From Chamaecyparis obtusa (lineage: Eukaryota; Streptophyta; Pinopsida; Cupressales; Cupressaceae): a stretch of 64,000 nt of DNA. Below are positions 34,291 to 46,049 of this stretch, piece after piece. Location: NCBI GenBank assembly GCA_027943335.1, contig BSBK01007026.1, positions 233,501-297,500 on the forward strand. Reading direction: 5' to 3'. Position 1 is the first letter of the stretch, and every line of letters starts with the position of its first letter. The notes beneath the pieces were generated by a model. It was not told the origin of the DNA, did no database searches, and saw only the letters and a list, made by a program, of their open reading frames with translations. The translations under genes and the position numbers were made by a program.

Positions 34291-37200
34291 AGGAATGTTA
34301 TTATGCTAATGATGAAGACCTTGAAGCTAGTATTGAAAGAACTCTAAGTGAAAGTGATACTGAGAATAATGATGAAATAGGATTTGTAGCAATTAAAGAA
34401 GAAAATTTTGAAACTAATGTTAAGGAAGAAAAAGCCTTAGTTTCCCAAGTTGAAAAGAAAGTTGATTGGATTATAGACAGTGGTTGTTCACATCATATGA
34501 CTGGAGATATGAAAAAGTTCATAAAGTTTAACAATTATGATGGAGGAGTTGTTAGAGTTGGTAACAATGCACCTTGTTTGATTAAAGGTATAAGATCTAT
34601 TACTCTTGATGGAAAGACTAATATTGATGATGTTTACTTTGTTGATGGATTGAAATATAATATTTTGAGTGTTGGATAGTTAGTTGATAAGGGATATCAA
34701 GTTTGGTTTACTGAGAAAACTTGTGTGATAAAGGATAAAGATGGAAATCTAATTGGAACAGGATCTAGAACCAAAGGTAATGTATTTCAGTTGAATCCTA
34801 CTGAGATGACATGTTTGATTACTAAGATTGATGACAGTTGGTTATGGCATAGAAGGTTTTGTCATATAAACTTTGATAATATTGTGAAAGTAAGTACTAC
34901 ACTTGCAGTAAGGGATTTTCCTAAGATTTTGAAGCCTACTAACATGATTTGAAAAGAATGTGTGATGGCTAAGCAGAAGAGAAGTTCATTTCCTAGTAAG
35001 AAGTTCACATCAACAGAGAAGTTGGAGATTGTTCATAGAGACTTGAATGGTCCTATCAGGACTAGAGGATTCTATGGAGAAAGGTATTTTATGATTCTTG
35101 TTGATGATTTTACAAGAATGATGTGGATTGCATTTCTAAAAGAAAAATTTGAAGCATTTGATAAGTTTAAGATCATTGAGAACAAAGTTGAGGATGAATT
35201 TGGAATGAAGATTAAATGTTTGAGATATGATAGAGGTGGTGAATTTACTTCTAGAGAGTTTAACACTTTTTGTGAAGTGAATGGTATTAAGAGACAGTTT
35301 TCAGCCCCTAGAACACCTGAACAAAATGGTATTGTAGAAAGGAGAAACAGATCAGTGACTAAAGCAGCAAGAGCTATGTTATTTGAGAATGATTTAGTGA
35401 AGACATTTTGGAGAGAAGCAGTGAATACAACAATATATACAATGAACAGAGTACAAATCAAAGCAGACATAGACAAGACACCTTATGAATTATGGTTTGG
35501 ACATGCACCCTTAGTTAGGTATTTTAGAATTTTTGGAAGCAAATGTTATATAAAGAGAGATGATGATATTGGAAAGTTTGATCCTAGAAGTGATGAAGGT
35601 ATTTTTCTTGGATATTCTTTGAAGAGAAAAGCATATAGATGTTACAATAAGAGAACTAAAACTATTGTTGAGAGTGCAAATGTTAAAGTTGATGAAAAGT
35701 TCAAAATTCAAGAAAGAATGCTCGATTATGAATCTGGTGAAGAAGCTCATCCTAAACCTAACACTGAAACTACTAAATTATTCTATGAAACTGACAGTGA
35801 ATTGTTGAATGAAAGTCATGCTAAATAAACCAGAGAGGAATCTAGAGAAGAATCTATAGCTGAATCAAGATCTGAGACTATGACACCAAACGGGTATTTA
35901 TCAAGACATCATCCTATTGAACAAGTTATTGGAAGTTTGGACAGAGGAGTTCTGACTCAGAATAAGGTACATTTATGTTTGATTTCTCAAATCGAACCTA
36001 AATCTACTAGTGAAGCTTGTGAAGATGAACATTGGATTAGTGCTATGAGAGAAGAACTAGATCAGATAGAAAAGAACAAGACATGGGAATTGGTCCCTAG
36101 ACCTAAAGACAAGAATGTAATTGGAACTAAATGGGTATTCAGAAACAAGATGAATGAACAAGGAGAAGTTGTAAGAAACAAAGCAAGATTGGTATGTAAG
36201 GGATACTCACAGCAAGAAGGAATTGACTATGAAGAAACTTTTGCACCAGTAGCAAGAATTGAAGCAGTAAGAATGTTTTTGGCCTATGCAGCTTTTAAGA
36301 AATTCAAAGTGTATCAGATGGATGTGAAGTCAACATTTCTGAATGGAGAACTGGAAGAAGAAGTCTACATTGAGCAACCTGAAGGTTTTCCTTTGACTCA
36401 AGAAGGAGACATGGTATGTAAACCGAAGAAAGCATTGTATGGACTAAAGAAAGCACCTAGAACTTGGTATGCAAGATCGGATAAGTATTTGTCAAAGTTG
36501 GGATTTGCTAAAGGAACAACTGATAGCAATCTATACACAAAAGAAATTGAAAATGGTTTGTTGATTATAGTTATTTTTATTGATGACATTATTTTTGGAG
36601 GAGAAGATGAGGCTAGTGACAAATTTGTTGATGAAATGAAGATTGAATTTGAAATGAGTATGATTGGTGAGATGAAATACTTTTTGGGATTACAGATAAC
36701 ACAAAATAATGATGGTATCTTTGTAAGTCAGACAAAGTACTTGAATGATTTGTTGAAAAGATTTGGAATGGAGGATTGCAAGCCAGTTGGAACACCTATG
36801 GTAAATGGACATAAGTTATCTAGCACAAATGAAACACTGGCAGTTGAGCAGAAGAAATACAGATCCATGATTGGAGGATTGCAGTATTTGAGACACACAA
36901 GACTAGATATAGCACATTCAGTTGGAATTGTAGCAAGATTTCAAGCTGAACCTAGAGAATCACATTATGCAACAGTACTGAGATATTTAAGAGGCACAAT
37001 GAACTATGGATTGTGGTATGAAAAATTTGATGATTTTACCCTATGTGCATATATAGATGCTAATTGGGGAGGCAGTGTTGATGATAAGAAAAGCACTAGT
37101 GGAGGAGCATTTTTCCTTGGAGGAAGATTAGTTTCTTGGCTAAGCAAGAAGCAGAATTGTATTTCACAAAGCACAGCAGAAGCATAGTATGTAGCAGCAG

Positions 37201-37520
37201 CAAACAGTTGTAACCAGATAATTTGGATGAAGCAGATGCTGAAGGATATTGGAATTAAATTTGTTGAACCTGTTGTTATACATTTTGATAACACCGGTAC
37301 AGTCAGTATGTCTAAGAATCCTGTACTACATTCTAAGACAAAACATATAGAGATCAAGTATCATGTTGTAAGAGAGAAAGTTGCTGAGAAAGAAGTCAGA
37401 CTGGAGTACATAAGCACAAAGGAACATATAGCAGACATATTTACAAAGCCTTTGCCTAAGGATACATTTGAGTATCTGAGAGGTATGCTTGGGGTTATGC
37501 CCCAACCTACTTTTGAGTAA
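34291..37520 (+). pseudogene. pol: Copia pol: protease, integrase, RT, RNase H
   Basis: A single frame to the TAA at 37518, broken only by stops at 34677, 34950, 35826 and 37185. Protease: WIIDSGCSHHMTGD (Asp codon at 34476). Pre-integrase: WLWHRRFCHINF (34838). Integrase core: VHRDLNGPI, RYDRGGEF and PEQNGIVERRN carry the D-D-E triad. [44 protein letters not shown] and FIDDIIF (36577-36602) in place of the commoner YVDDI. RNase [19 protein letters not shown], a stop at STAEA|Y (37185), and HIEIKYHVVREKV, then IADIFTKPLP. It would cut, copy and integrate the element. The stops make it non-functional. Confidence 0.96.
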
Positions 37521-37899
37521 TGATGTAGTTAGTTGCATCCATCCAGTAATATATGAGCCCTATCTTTCTTTTGGACTGGATGTTGGTACTTCCTCTATGG
37601 GGGAGTATGTGTATCTGAGATGAGTCATGAGGACTCTAGTATATGTATTTTTCTTCTAAATAGTGTCTTTTGACATTGAGTTGTTGTTGACATAGTGATG
37701 AAATTTTTGTCATTGATGTCAATGTGGGAGAAGTATGCATGAAAAAAAATATGAGAAAAACAATATGAGAGAACTAAATAGGATAACGAAGCAAGATTTG
37801 ATTGATGAAGAGGATTTGAAGAAGCAGTGCTGCAGTATTGGATTTTTGGAACATTGGATGTTTTTCATCTATGTTTCCATCAATGCCAATGGGGGAGAT
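37521..37899 (+). other. Copia 3' untranslated region and polypurine tract
   Basis: About 370 bp without an ORF follows the pol stop. The polypurine tract AATGGGGGAGAT (37888-37899) directly precedes the 3' LTR and would prime plus-strand synthesis. Two earlier purine tracts (TGGGGGAGTATG near 37598 and TGTGGGAGAAG near 37723), the second after a GTCATTGATGTCAATG phrase, echo this boundary. Confidence 0.85.
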
Positions 37900-39046
37900 T
37901 GTTAGGAATGAATGCTAAAGTGTTTGGCACCGATTCTGTAGTATTTTTTGTTGCATTCATGACTATGATTGTCATTGATGTCAACACAATGTTTTACCGA
38001 AGACTTGCAGAGAAGTAGATAGTGTTTTGATTGGCGCATGTGGGATATTGTAGTTGGAGCTATGCAACATTGAGGATATACTATTTGATATTTTATATGT
38101 CTATGGTTAAGAGCGTAGACAATAATTCTTTTATTCATGAAAGTTATGATCATTTTGGTGGAAGCAGTATTCAAGCAGTGTTCCTGAGTAGCGATTTTTG
38201 GCAATCAAATGATATCTCCTAATCGGGATGGAATCTGGCTTTGTGCAGTTAAAGGGAAGTTAGAGACACATTGATAGTGACGTGGATGATAGTGCTAACT
38301 TCAAAGTCACACGAGTGAAGATTTATTGTATTTGGAAGCTGACAGTTTTATGTAATTTTGGTGTAGCATGTGGAATATTTTATTTTGTAATTGTGTGCCG
38401 ACTCATTTGTAATTATTTGAGTGTGGTATAAAGGAAGGAATGCTTTTCCTTATTGAGAGAGACAAAGATAGTGAGAGTGGTTGATTATGAAGTTATGAAA
38501 AAGAATTGTGAAGGAAGACATGCGAAGTACAGAGATCTGAAATTGAGATCTGATGTAGCAGTGAGTGCAGTTTGGCACAGTTAGAGAAAAGGTAACATAT
38601 CATTCTTTTGAATAATAAAAATATTATTTGGATAGCGAGTTCAGTGATCTTACCCTGAAGCTGTTTGGGTAGTGGGTCCTTCTGTCTTCCATAACTCTTT
38701 ACATGGTTAGAATCTTCTAACAGGGATTCAAAATCTCCTAATAGGGATTTATATGTATTGAATGTATTTCATAAGACTCCTAATATAGTCCATCCTTTCA
38801 AAAGGAATATTCATATTAGTGCATCTTTTGTGGGCATCATTCCCACCGGGGTTTACTCTTTGATCAAGAGGTTCCCTAGTCAACATATCTTGTGTTATTG
38901 TGTAACTGTGTATGAATATCTTTCTATAGTTGGTAATTATATTGCTTACATGGTTTAATGTTGTTGAAGATGATAAAAGTTATAATTATTTGATAACTGA
39001 TTCACCCCCCCCTCTCAGTTATCTTGGTGGACTTTACTTTCTAACA
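37900..39046 (+). repeat. Copia 3' LTR (1147 bp)
   Basis: It matches the 5' LTR end to end and abuts the second CAAAG target copy at 39047-39051. Confidence 0.97.
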
Positions 39047-39666
39047 CAAAGATCTTCTTCTACTCAATGCATCAACAACTTGGTTAGTAACTCCACTCTT
39101 ATGCTTTATCACAAATGTATAACTCTGCAAATACTCAACCCATTTCATATGTCTTTGATTCAACTTATTCTGACTACCCAAATACTGTAAAGCCTTATGA
39201 TAAATATATAACATAAATTCACTCAGTATCAAATAATGGCTCCATTTCTTCAGTGCTTGAACAATAGCATATAATTCTTCATCATACACAAAATATTTCC
39301 TTTTTGCATCATTCAACTTTTCACTAAAGAAAGCAAGAGGTTTACCTTATTGACTCAATACAACTCCTATCGCACTTCCACTTGCATCACATTCTACTTG
39401 AAATACTTTATTGAAATTAGACAATTCCAAAATAGGCATTTCAGCAACCTTCTACTTCAGAGTCTCAAAAATTTTATCAGCTCCATGTGTCCACTTGAAT
39501 TCCCTTTTATCTCCTCTCATAGTCTCAGTCATAGCATTACAAATTGAACTGAAATTCCTAATGAACTTTCGGTAAAAACTTTCCAAACCATGAAATGATC
39601 TTACCTCACTAGCATTCTAAGGTGTAGGCCAATTCAAAATAGCTTCAACCTTTTCAAGGTCCATTT
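39047..39666 (-). pseudogene. pol: Chromovirus RT tail and RNase H
   Basis: On the - strand: VRSFHGLESFYRKFI (RT connection), [16 protein letters not shown] (first RNase H Asp), then an open stretch 39316-39047 with KYFVYDEELYAIVQALKKW, KALQYLGSQ and VTNQVVDALSRR. Relative to the gypsy family, about 25-30 residues between FQLMV and the KWTLKRLKLF segment (the RT thumb) are missing, and the frame changes there (about 39665). The end at 39047 is the copia insertion point; integrase continues at 32202. Confidence 0.88.
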
Positions 39667-40935
39667 TCAAACCATCAATTGAAATACTTGTTTAACATGC
39701 AACAAATGTTCTTCTCTAGTCTTACTGAATATTAGAATATCATCAAGGTATACAATCACAAACTTACCCAAGAATTTCTTCAAAACTTCATTCATCAACC
39801 TCATAAAAGTACTCAGTGCATTAGTTAAACCAAAAGGAATAACCAACCACTCATACAAACCTTCTTTTGTCTTAAAAGTAGTCTTCCACTCATCACCTTC
39901 TTTGATTCTGATCCAATGATACCCACTTTTCAAATCAATTTTGGTAAAATACTTTGGTCCAGTCAAACTATCCATTATGTCATCCATTCTTGGTATAGGA
40001 AACCTATATTTCACTGTTATCTTATTGATTGCTTTGGAATCAATACACACTCTCCATTCTCCATTCTTCTTAGGTGCCAATACAACAAGTACTACACAAG
40101 GACTCAAACTTTCTTTGATCAAACCTTTCTACAACAATTCTTGAATATGTAGGTTCAATTTTTTATTCTCGGTAGGTGTCAACAGATGTGGTGCCTTATT
40201 CGGTAAACTAGCTCCAGGGATTAGATCAATGCAATGATCAATGCTCCTCTTCAGTGGAAAACCATTAGGTACATTATCAGAAATGATTTCACTATACTTG
40301 GTGAGTAATTTATCAATCTCCTCAAGAACACTATCCTCTATTTTCTTACTCGGTTTGTTAGGAATGACAACAAAACATACATCATTCTTCTTCAAACCCT
40401 TAACAAACTTTCTTCCTTCCATCAAACAAACTTTCACAGATGTGAAAACATTACTAATAGGTTCTTCAATCAAAGGTAACATGATTTTTCTTCTTCCATA
40501 AGCCCAAATAGTATATTTATGCAATGTCCCATCATATATAGGATGTCTATCATATTGCCAAGGTCTACCCAACAAAATATGACAACCATCCATAGGAATG
40601 ATATCACATAACACCTTATCATAGTACTTTCCAATTTTCAAATTCACAGAACATTATTCACTTACCAAGAGTGTATGCTCAGCTTTGATCCATGAAATCT
40701 AATAGGGCTTCAGATGTTCCAACCTTTTCAAATGAAACTTTGTGACCATTTCCTCAGATGCCAAATTCTCCAAGCTACCACTGTCAATGATTACCTTCCA
40801 AACTTCATAAAAAACTCTACATCTAGTCTTGAACAAACTTTTCCTTACCAGATCTTCCTTGTTACTTTCACTCCAAAGTTCTCTCCTCGCCATCAAGTTA
40901 TTCTCAGGCTCATTCGGTGACTCTTCTTGCACCAA
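39667..40935 (-). pseudogene. pol: Chromovirus protease and reverse transcriptase
   Basis: One frame, continuous with gag, is interrupted by stops only (near 40697, 40646 and 40127). Protease: VIIDSGSLENLASEEMV (Asp-Ser-Gly, about 40800) and GCHILLGRPWQYD (about 40570). [74 protein letters not shown] and [18 protein letters not shown], with the YLDD box at 39739-39750. All catalytic residues seem kept apart from the nonsense changes. The product would reverse transcribe the element in its particle. Confidence 0.92.
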
Positions 40936-41010
40936 AGCATTTCTACTATTACCAAACTTCTTACTTTCATGTTTACCCTCAACTGATCTATGTCCTTCTC
41001 CACAATTGTA

Positions 41011-41919
41011 TCAAGTTCCTCGGAAACCACCTCTGTTATAACCACCTTGATAGTTACTATCTTTGCCCCTAGATGAAATTTCACCTTTCCACTCGGTCTT
41101 GCCTTTATCGAGAGTTGTCTTTTCAAGTTCAGATCTATTGTTTTCACCATGAGATCTACATTTTCCTCTAGGGAATCTACCACCTCTACCTCTTTGTCTT
41201 TTCTCATGTCTCTTGTTCAATTTCTCTTCAACTTTCAATGCAAATTGATAAGCCTCTTCAATGTTCTCCAATTTGACCAAACTGATTTCTTCTTGGATGG
41301 AAACTCTCAAACCATTCAGGTATCTAGCAATTCTCTCCACATCATCTTCATCATGTCTAGATCTGATATCTAATCTATAGAATTCCTCGGTATATTCTTT
41401 TATCGAGCTATCTATCTGCCTCAAACTTTGCATTTGCCTAACTAGGTTAATCTGATAATCACATGGTAAGAACTTTCCTTTCAATTTATTCACCATCTTA
41501 TTCCCTACCTTGATTTTTTCTTTTCCTTTCCTCTTTCTGTCTAACTACATATGTTCCCACCACAAGGATGCATGACTTTTTAGCTTTGTGCTTGTAATTT
41601 TCACCTTCTTTTCCTCAGGTACACTTTCATACTCAAAGTACTTTTCCATCTCAGTGATCCAGTCTACCGATTCATCAAAATCCAATTTTCCACTATACTC
41701 AAGAGGATTAAAGTGTGGTGTAGACTTCATATTTGTCAAAGCCTTCAATAATATTTCCTCACCTTGATCCATCATAGGTGTAGGTTCTACATCACCTTGT
41801 TCTTCCTCAATTTCATCATCACTAACATCTTCAAGATGTCTTCCTCTTCTCTGGGCTGTTTCAATAGCTTCTAATCTAGCAACAAGTTGTCTCAACATGT
41901 CTGCCAATCCTGGATCCAC
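41011..41919 (-). pseudogene. gag: Chromovirus gag
   Basis: ATG at 41919 (MDPGLADMLRQLVARLEAIE), about 160 bp inside the 5' LTR. An acidic N-terminus is followed by the capsid region (FNPLEYSGKLDFDESVDWI, ASLWWEHM), a stop at about 41545, then FLPCDYQINLVRQMQSLRQ and SIKEYTEEFYRLDIRSR, ending in an Arg/Gly-rich RNA-binding tail (KRQRGRGGRFPRG, GGYNRGGFRG). Just past it YNCGEGHRS is the remains of a zinc knuckle. One in-frame stop splits the capsid; no frameshift is seen between gag and RT. Confidence 0.92.
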
Positions 41920-42063
41920 ATCTCACCTCCCATGAACCATCTTGAAAACCCTCTGCAATTGCAAGTCAGATCACAATCTGCTACCCCACAACAATTCAAC
42001 TAGGGCTTGACAAGAAGGAACCTTCAAACCTAGATTTGTAAACCTAGATCCAGATCTCACCTC

Positions 42064-42075
42064 GCTCTGATACCA
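42064..42075 (-). other. Chromovirus primer binding site, initiator-Met tRNA
   Basis: The - strand reads TGGTATCAGAGC two bases inside the 5' LTR (LTR edge at 42078). Confidence 0.9.
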
Positions 42076-42077
42076 CC

Positions 42078-42729
42078 TGATGTAAAAGAGGATGGGGAGA
42101 GGAGCCAAAGACACACCCTAACCAGGTCCACCTTGCAGAGATCACACGCGAAAGAAACAAGACAAGTGAGAGAGAGAATGTAGAAACTTTGATATATTAT
42201 TTCAATTTGATTCATACATGTCAGGCTGTAAGGCCTTCCTGGTTTAGGCTAGATATTACAATCAAGTACATAAGTCCTCCAACATGTGAGGATCTTCCAA
42301 CAATCTCTAATTTCTATCTTCTATCTTCTATCCCAAAAACTTCCTTTTCTTTTTCTTACTCCCTAAACTCTAACGAAACAACTACATTTATACAAGAGGC
42401 TACCAAACCAAGTCAGCCTTCAGATCCACCATCAAGGGAAGGAACAACCAGATCTAGGTCCACACACTTCCCAATGATAGGTACCATCATTAAATCTACA
42501 ACCAAATATAAATTCAAGAGTCAACCTCAACATAAATCCAAAACAAACAACTTGGTAAGCAAGGATAACCGAGTGCCAAACAAGCATCACCGAGCGCCAG
42601 GGAAATAACCGAGCACCAAAGAGATAACTGGCCAACACTGATGAACAAAGAAAACTGAGCAACACAAAAAACTTCAAACATGTTTTTGGTGACATAGGAT
42701 TTCCAAGGACCTAAGATGCTCCTGCATCA
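42078..42729 (-). repeat. Chromovirus 5' LTR (652 bp)
   Basis: On the + strand it starts TGATGTAAAAGAGG and ends GCTCCTGCATCA, followed by the target duplication CTCCA. It matches the 3' LTR over its full length. Confidence 0.95.
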
Positions 42730-42734
42730 CTCCA

Positions 42735-45590
42735 AAATCATATGAACATAAAACTCATGGAAGAAACCATATAATGAAAAGAGAAAACTTACAAACCAAC
42801 AACCTGCAAGACAAACTCTCACAATAAGTCTCCAATGCTCTCCAAAGTTCTCCACAACCAAAAAAGGAAAGAGATAAAGGAAACACCATGTCATCTCACA
42901 CATGGAGTGCATGAACAGAAAGTAATGATAAAAAAGCTCCAACCAATCCCAAATTCAATGTAAGTCAACTTGAACATACATGAAGATAATGAAGACCAAT
43001 GAGAAATACTAAAAGTCAAAATTTGTATCATGTCCTCCTACACACACCTCTAAATGATAGCTATGTCAAGTGTGATATCTTCCATAAAACACAAAACAAG
43101 AAGCCATAACAACACCCAAATCACATTCAACCTCTTTAGGCCAAACCAACATATATGCCATATAGCCAATATGGATGTAAGCCTCTCATAAGAAGATCAT
43201 CATACCATTCCCAAAACAAGGGATACACCCAATAAATCATCTCCAAAACTCAATCATAATGATAGCATCATAAAAACATAAATGTACAAGGAGATAACCA
43301 ATGCCATACCATCTCTTAGATGAACCCTCCAAAACTAGCTCACACCATAGCTGAAGATCCATATATATGAAAGAGAAGCATAAACATAATGCACCTAAAA
43401 GGAAAAATGGGAAATACCTTTCAAGTAGTAAACTTCCAACTAGACCAAGAGTGGGGAATGAGAATGTTCATCAAGATATCCAAGTCTCCAAGACAAATCC
43501 AAGAAAACTCTCCTCTCAAGTCCATACTAGGTGAATGCTCCTCGGTCTTCCTACTGAAACTATCAACTATCCCAACACACATCTCTAATCACAAGAGAAT
43601 ATCAACATCACCTAAGTCTCCAAGTATCCACGAGAACTTGTAACCAAGCAATCCATTCTAAACTCCAAATGAAACACAATACTATCACGAAGTATCAAGA
43701 AAATTATCAATGTACTCAATACCAAGAAACTAAACCAAGATCAATGTCAAAGCTCCAATTAGTCAAATTAGGAGCATAAACATGACAACCATAATCTAAA
43801 CCATCTCATCCAAAGAGATAACACACTCTATATGAACATATCAAATAATCATATCATGCCAAAAAAACTCTAAACATGTGTCAAGAGTGTACCATGACAT
43901 AATAATGAACCATCTCATCACAAGGATAACATGTGAAATGAAAGCATAAAGAACACCTCTACAGTCCTCAAGATGTCAACATGTCAAATCCCATGAAGAT
44001 AACCACCACCTATAAGTGCACCAACAAATGTGAAAGACCCTTCTGCAATAAAAATATCTATGGCATCCTCCAACATCTGCAAACACTAAATGTACATCAT
44101 TGCCAACAACTCCTACTGAACTATGGTACCGAGTCACACATGGAATCATGAAAACCATATCCTACATGAAGATCCTCCAAGTATACACACACACACAATT
44201 GATATGTCAGTAACATCAAGTGAAACCAATATCTCTGAACCAAGAAGATATGAAACCACTAACAAAAAATTAAGAACTAATCCTGCACCACCACATCATC
44301 ACTATAAAAATTGCCAACTGAAAGTGTATATAAGCTATTCATGACATCATGCTAAAACCATCCTCTAACATGAGAATAAACCAAGTTTTCAAACCATCAA
44401 AGAACCCGAAGTGTGCAATCATGAGCTCCCTAAAAGAAACCAAAGTAACCATGATCCTCAAACAAGAGATATGCCACCATAAACAAAACATGAATCTGAT
44501 CAAATGATAAAAAATCAAAGCACTTGCAAATCCACTTATGTCATGCCATAATCCCTAAACATAAGAACCATCCATGGAACCATGATCACATCAATGAAAC
44601 AAGCATCCAACTCTCAATGTGTCTAACATGTTAGCGTCACATAGTCAACAACATAGGTCCACCACCATGATTGTACCTGGTAACAAAATCTCATCCTCCT
44701 CTACCTGAAAAAAATCAGCAAACCAAGTGAAAAAATCATGCCACGAATCTGATTATGCATCAACAATAAAATATATATTGGCATAGACAACCCATATCCA
44801 AGTCGTATATGCAACCTATAAGTATAGACCACCTACACAATTGTACAACTTGTAGACCCTAAAACACAACATACATATCCAAACCAATTACTAATAATCA
44901 TGTTAATATGAGATAAAAACTAAGTATACAATGACATCAAATCCAAATCTCCAAGATAAACCATGTTATAAACTCATAATTATACCATAGTCAAAAGAAC
45001 ACATAAACAATTCAGATCAAAATCTCAACAAAGAATTCATGTCCAACCTACACCAAATCTAAACTAAATGTAGATCTCTCCAAGAGTTTTTCATTGACTA
45101 TTCAAAGTCCAAAATCTGATTTTGTATGCTCAAGTTATGGCCTCTCAAAGCCATCAAGGTAACCGTGTCTTCTAGCTCATGACTCATTGCCCAAACAACA
45201 AAATATGAAAAAAATAATGATAAAAAAATGTAGTGCACTAAACCACCTTTCCAATGACTATAAGAAGTAAAAATTGACACCATATACCCAAGTTATGCTC
45301 CATGGAAGAAAAATAACCAGCTTGGCCATATATGCAATTAATAGGATTCCAACAATCACCAATGTGCCCATAAAATCAAATTTTCAATCTCACGAATATG
45401 CCCAAGAAAAATAGTTTTCAATTTCTCCAATATTCCATGAAAAAGTAATCCGTAAATTTACATATAAATCACAAGATTATAATAAACATGGGCATTTATA
45501 ATAACTACAACAAGGTATTTAGAAATACCATTACACATTTAATAAAAAATAATTTATTAAAAATATAGATAAAATTTTCAATTAAATTTA
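42735..45590. other. A/C-skewed, gene-free tract
   Basis: The + strand is strongly A- and C-rich with little G for nearly 3 kb, and the same skew is seen at 27130-27489 (the other side of the chromovirus) and 22905-23230. No coding motif is readable on either strand. It may be the decayed interior of the - strand LTR element suggested by the dispersed repeats at 22.4 and 46.0 kb. Short open frames here are not supported. Confidence 0.4.
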
Positions 45591-45604
45591 TTTTTTTATA
45601 AACA

Positions 45605-45725
45605 TTTATCCCACCCCATGCCCCCCGACACCAAAGAGGGGTGGACCCCTCTCTACAGGAGCCGATGTGACTATGGAGTACCCACAGTCATGTGGGGGTG
45701 ATGGCTCGGCCCCCACCCCCCATAA
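45605..45725. other. GC-rich patch with a perfect short palindrome
   Basis: About 120 bp is far GC-richer than its surroundings and contains GAGGGGTGGACCCCTC (45636-45651, 7-bp arms), runs of C near 45619 and 45710, and TGGGGGTGATGG. It could be a relic of an LTR U3/R segment. No RNA family is recognised. Confidence 0.45.
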
Positions 45726-46049
45726 ACCATGATTTAAAAATAATAATAATGTTTTTAATGAAGCTTGAACAAGGTTTTTACATGTAGATTTGTTTCTTTT
45801 TTCTTTCACAGTGACGACTCTACCATTAGATGACTACACGACCATACTGACTATTTTTAAAAAACTGAAACCACTGTCACTAAACCAGGAATATTTTATA
45901 TCAAAATTCATCTCCCAACATCCCTAAACACACCTATGAGGTCCATTTTGTCCTACGGGGTCAAATCTAAGACATCATCCCCAAAACCCCCATATAAATG
46001 CACATCCAAGAAAACCCTTTTGAAACAAGATTTTACAATACACCATGAA
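45726..46049. other. Unassigned DNA left of dispersed repeat copy 2
   Basis: Only faint similarity to the sequence before 22395 is seen. No primer binding site is found on the - strand, which weakens the idea of an intact 5' LTR here. Confidence 0.35.

Larger units (their letters stand above)
32203..39046 (+). mobile_element. Ty1/copia element, full length (6844 bp), dead
   Basis: Two 1147-bp LTRs (32203-33349, 37900-39046) with TGTTAG...TAACA ends are flanked by the perfect target duplication CAAAG (32198-32202, 39047-39051). It has an initiator-Met primer site, gag, protease, integrase, RT and RNase H in copia order, and a polypurine tract. It sits antisense inside the chromovirus at the RNase H-integrase junction. 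Coding damage is seven premature stops and one frame change; there is no visible large deletion, so it is the best-preserved element here. Confidence 0.97.
27490..42729 (-). mobile_element. Ty3/gypsy chromovirus, complete but nested and dead
   Basis: LTRs at 27490-28143 (3') and 42078-42729 (5') are flanked by the perfect 5-bp target duplication CTCCA (27485-27489 and 42730-42734). Between them on the - strand run gag, protease, RT, RNase H, integrase and a chromodomain. Two younger insertions split it: the copia element 32203-39046 and the solo LTR-like 29130-31686. Without them the element is about 5.8 kb, normal for a chromovirus. The LTR pair has diverged by several percent, more than the copia LTRs inside it, matching the nesting order. 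Most coding damage is single stop codons. Confidence 0.95.

Noticed and set aside
43976..44158. Cys/Trp-rich minus-strand frame as a small secreted protein
   Set aside because: It lies in the skewed tract with no promoter, signal peptide or conserved pattern; such frames arise from the G/T-rich strand.
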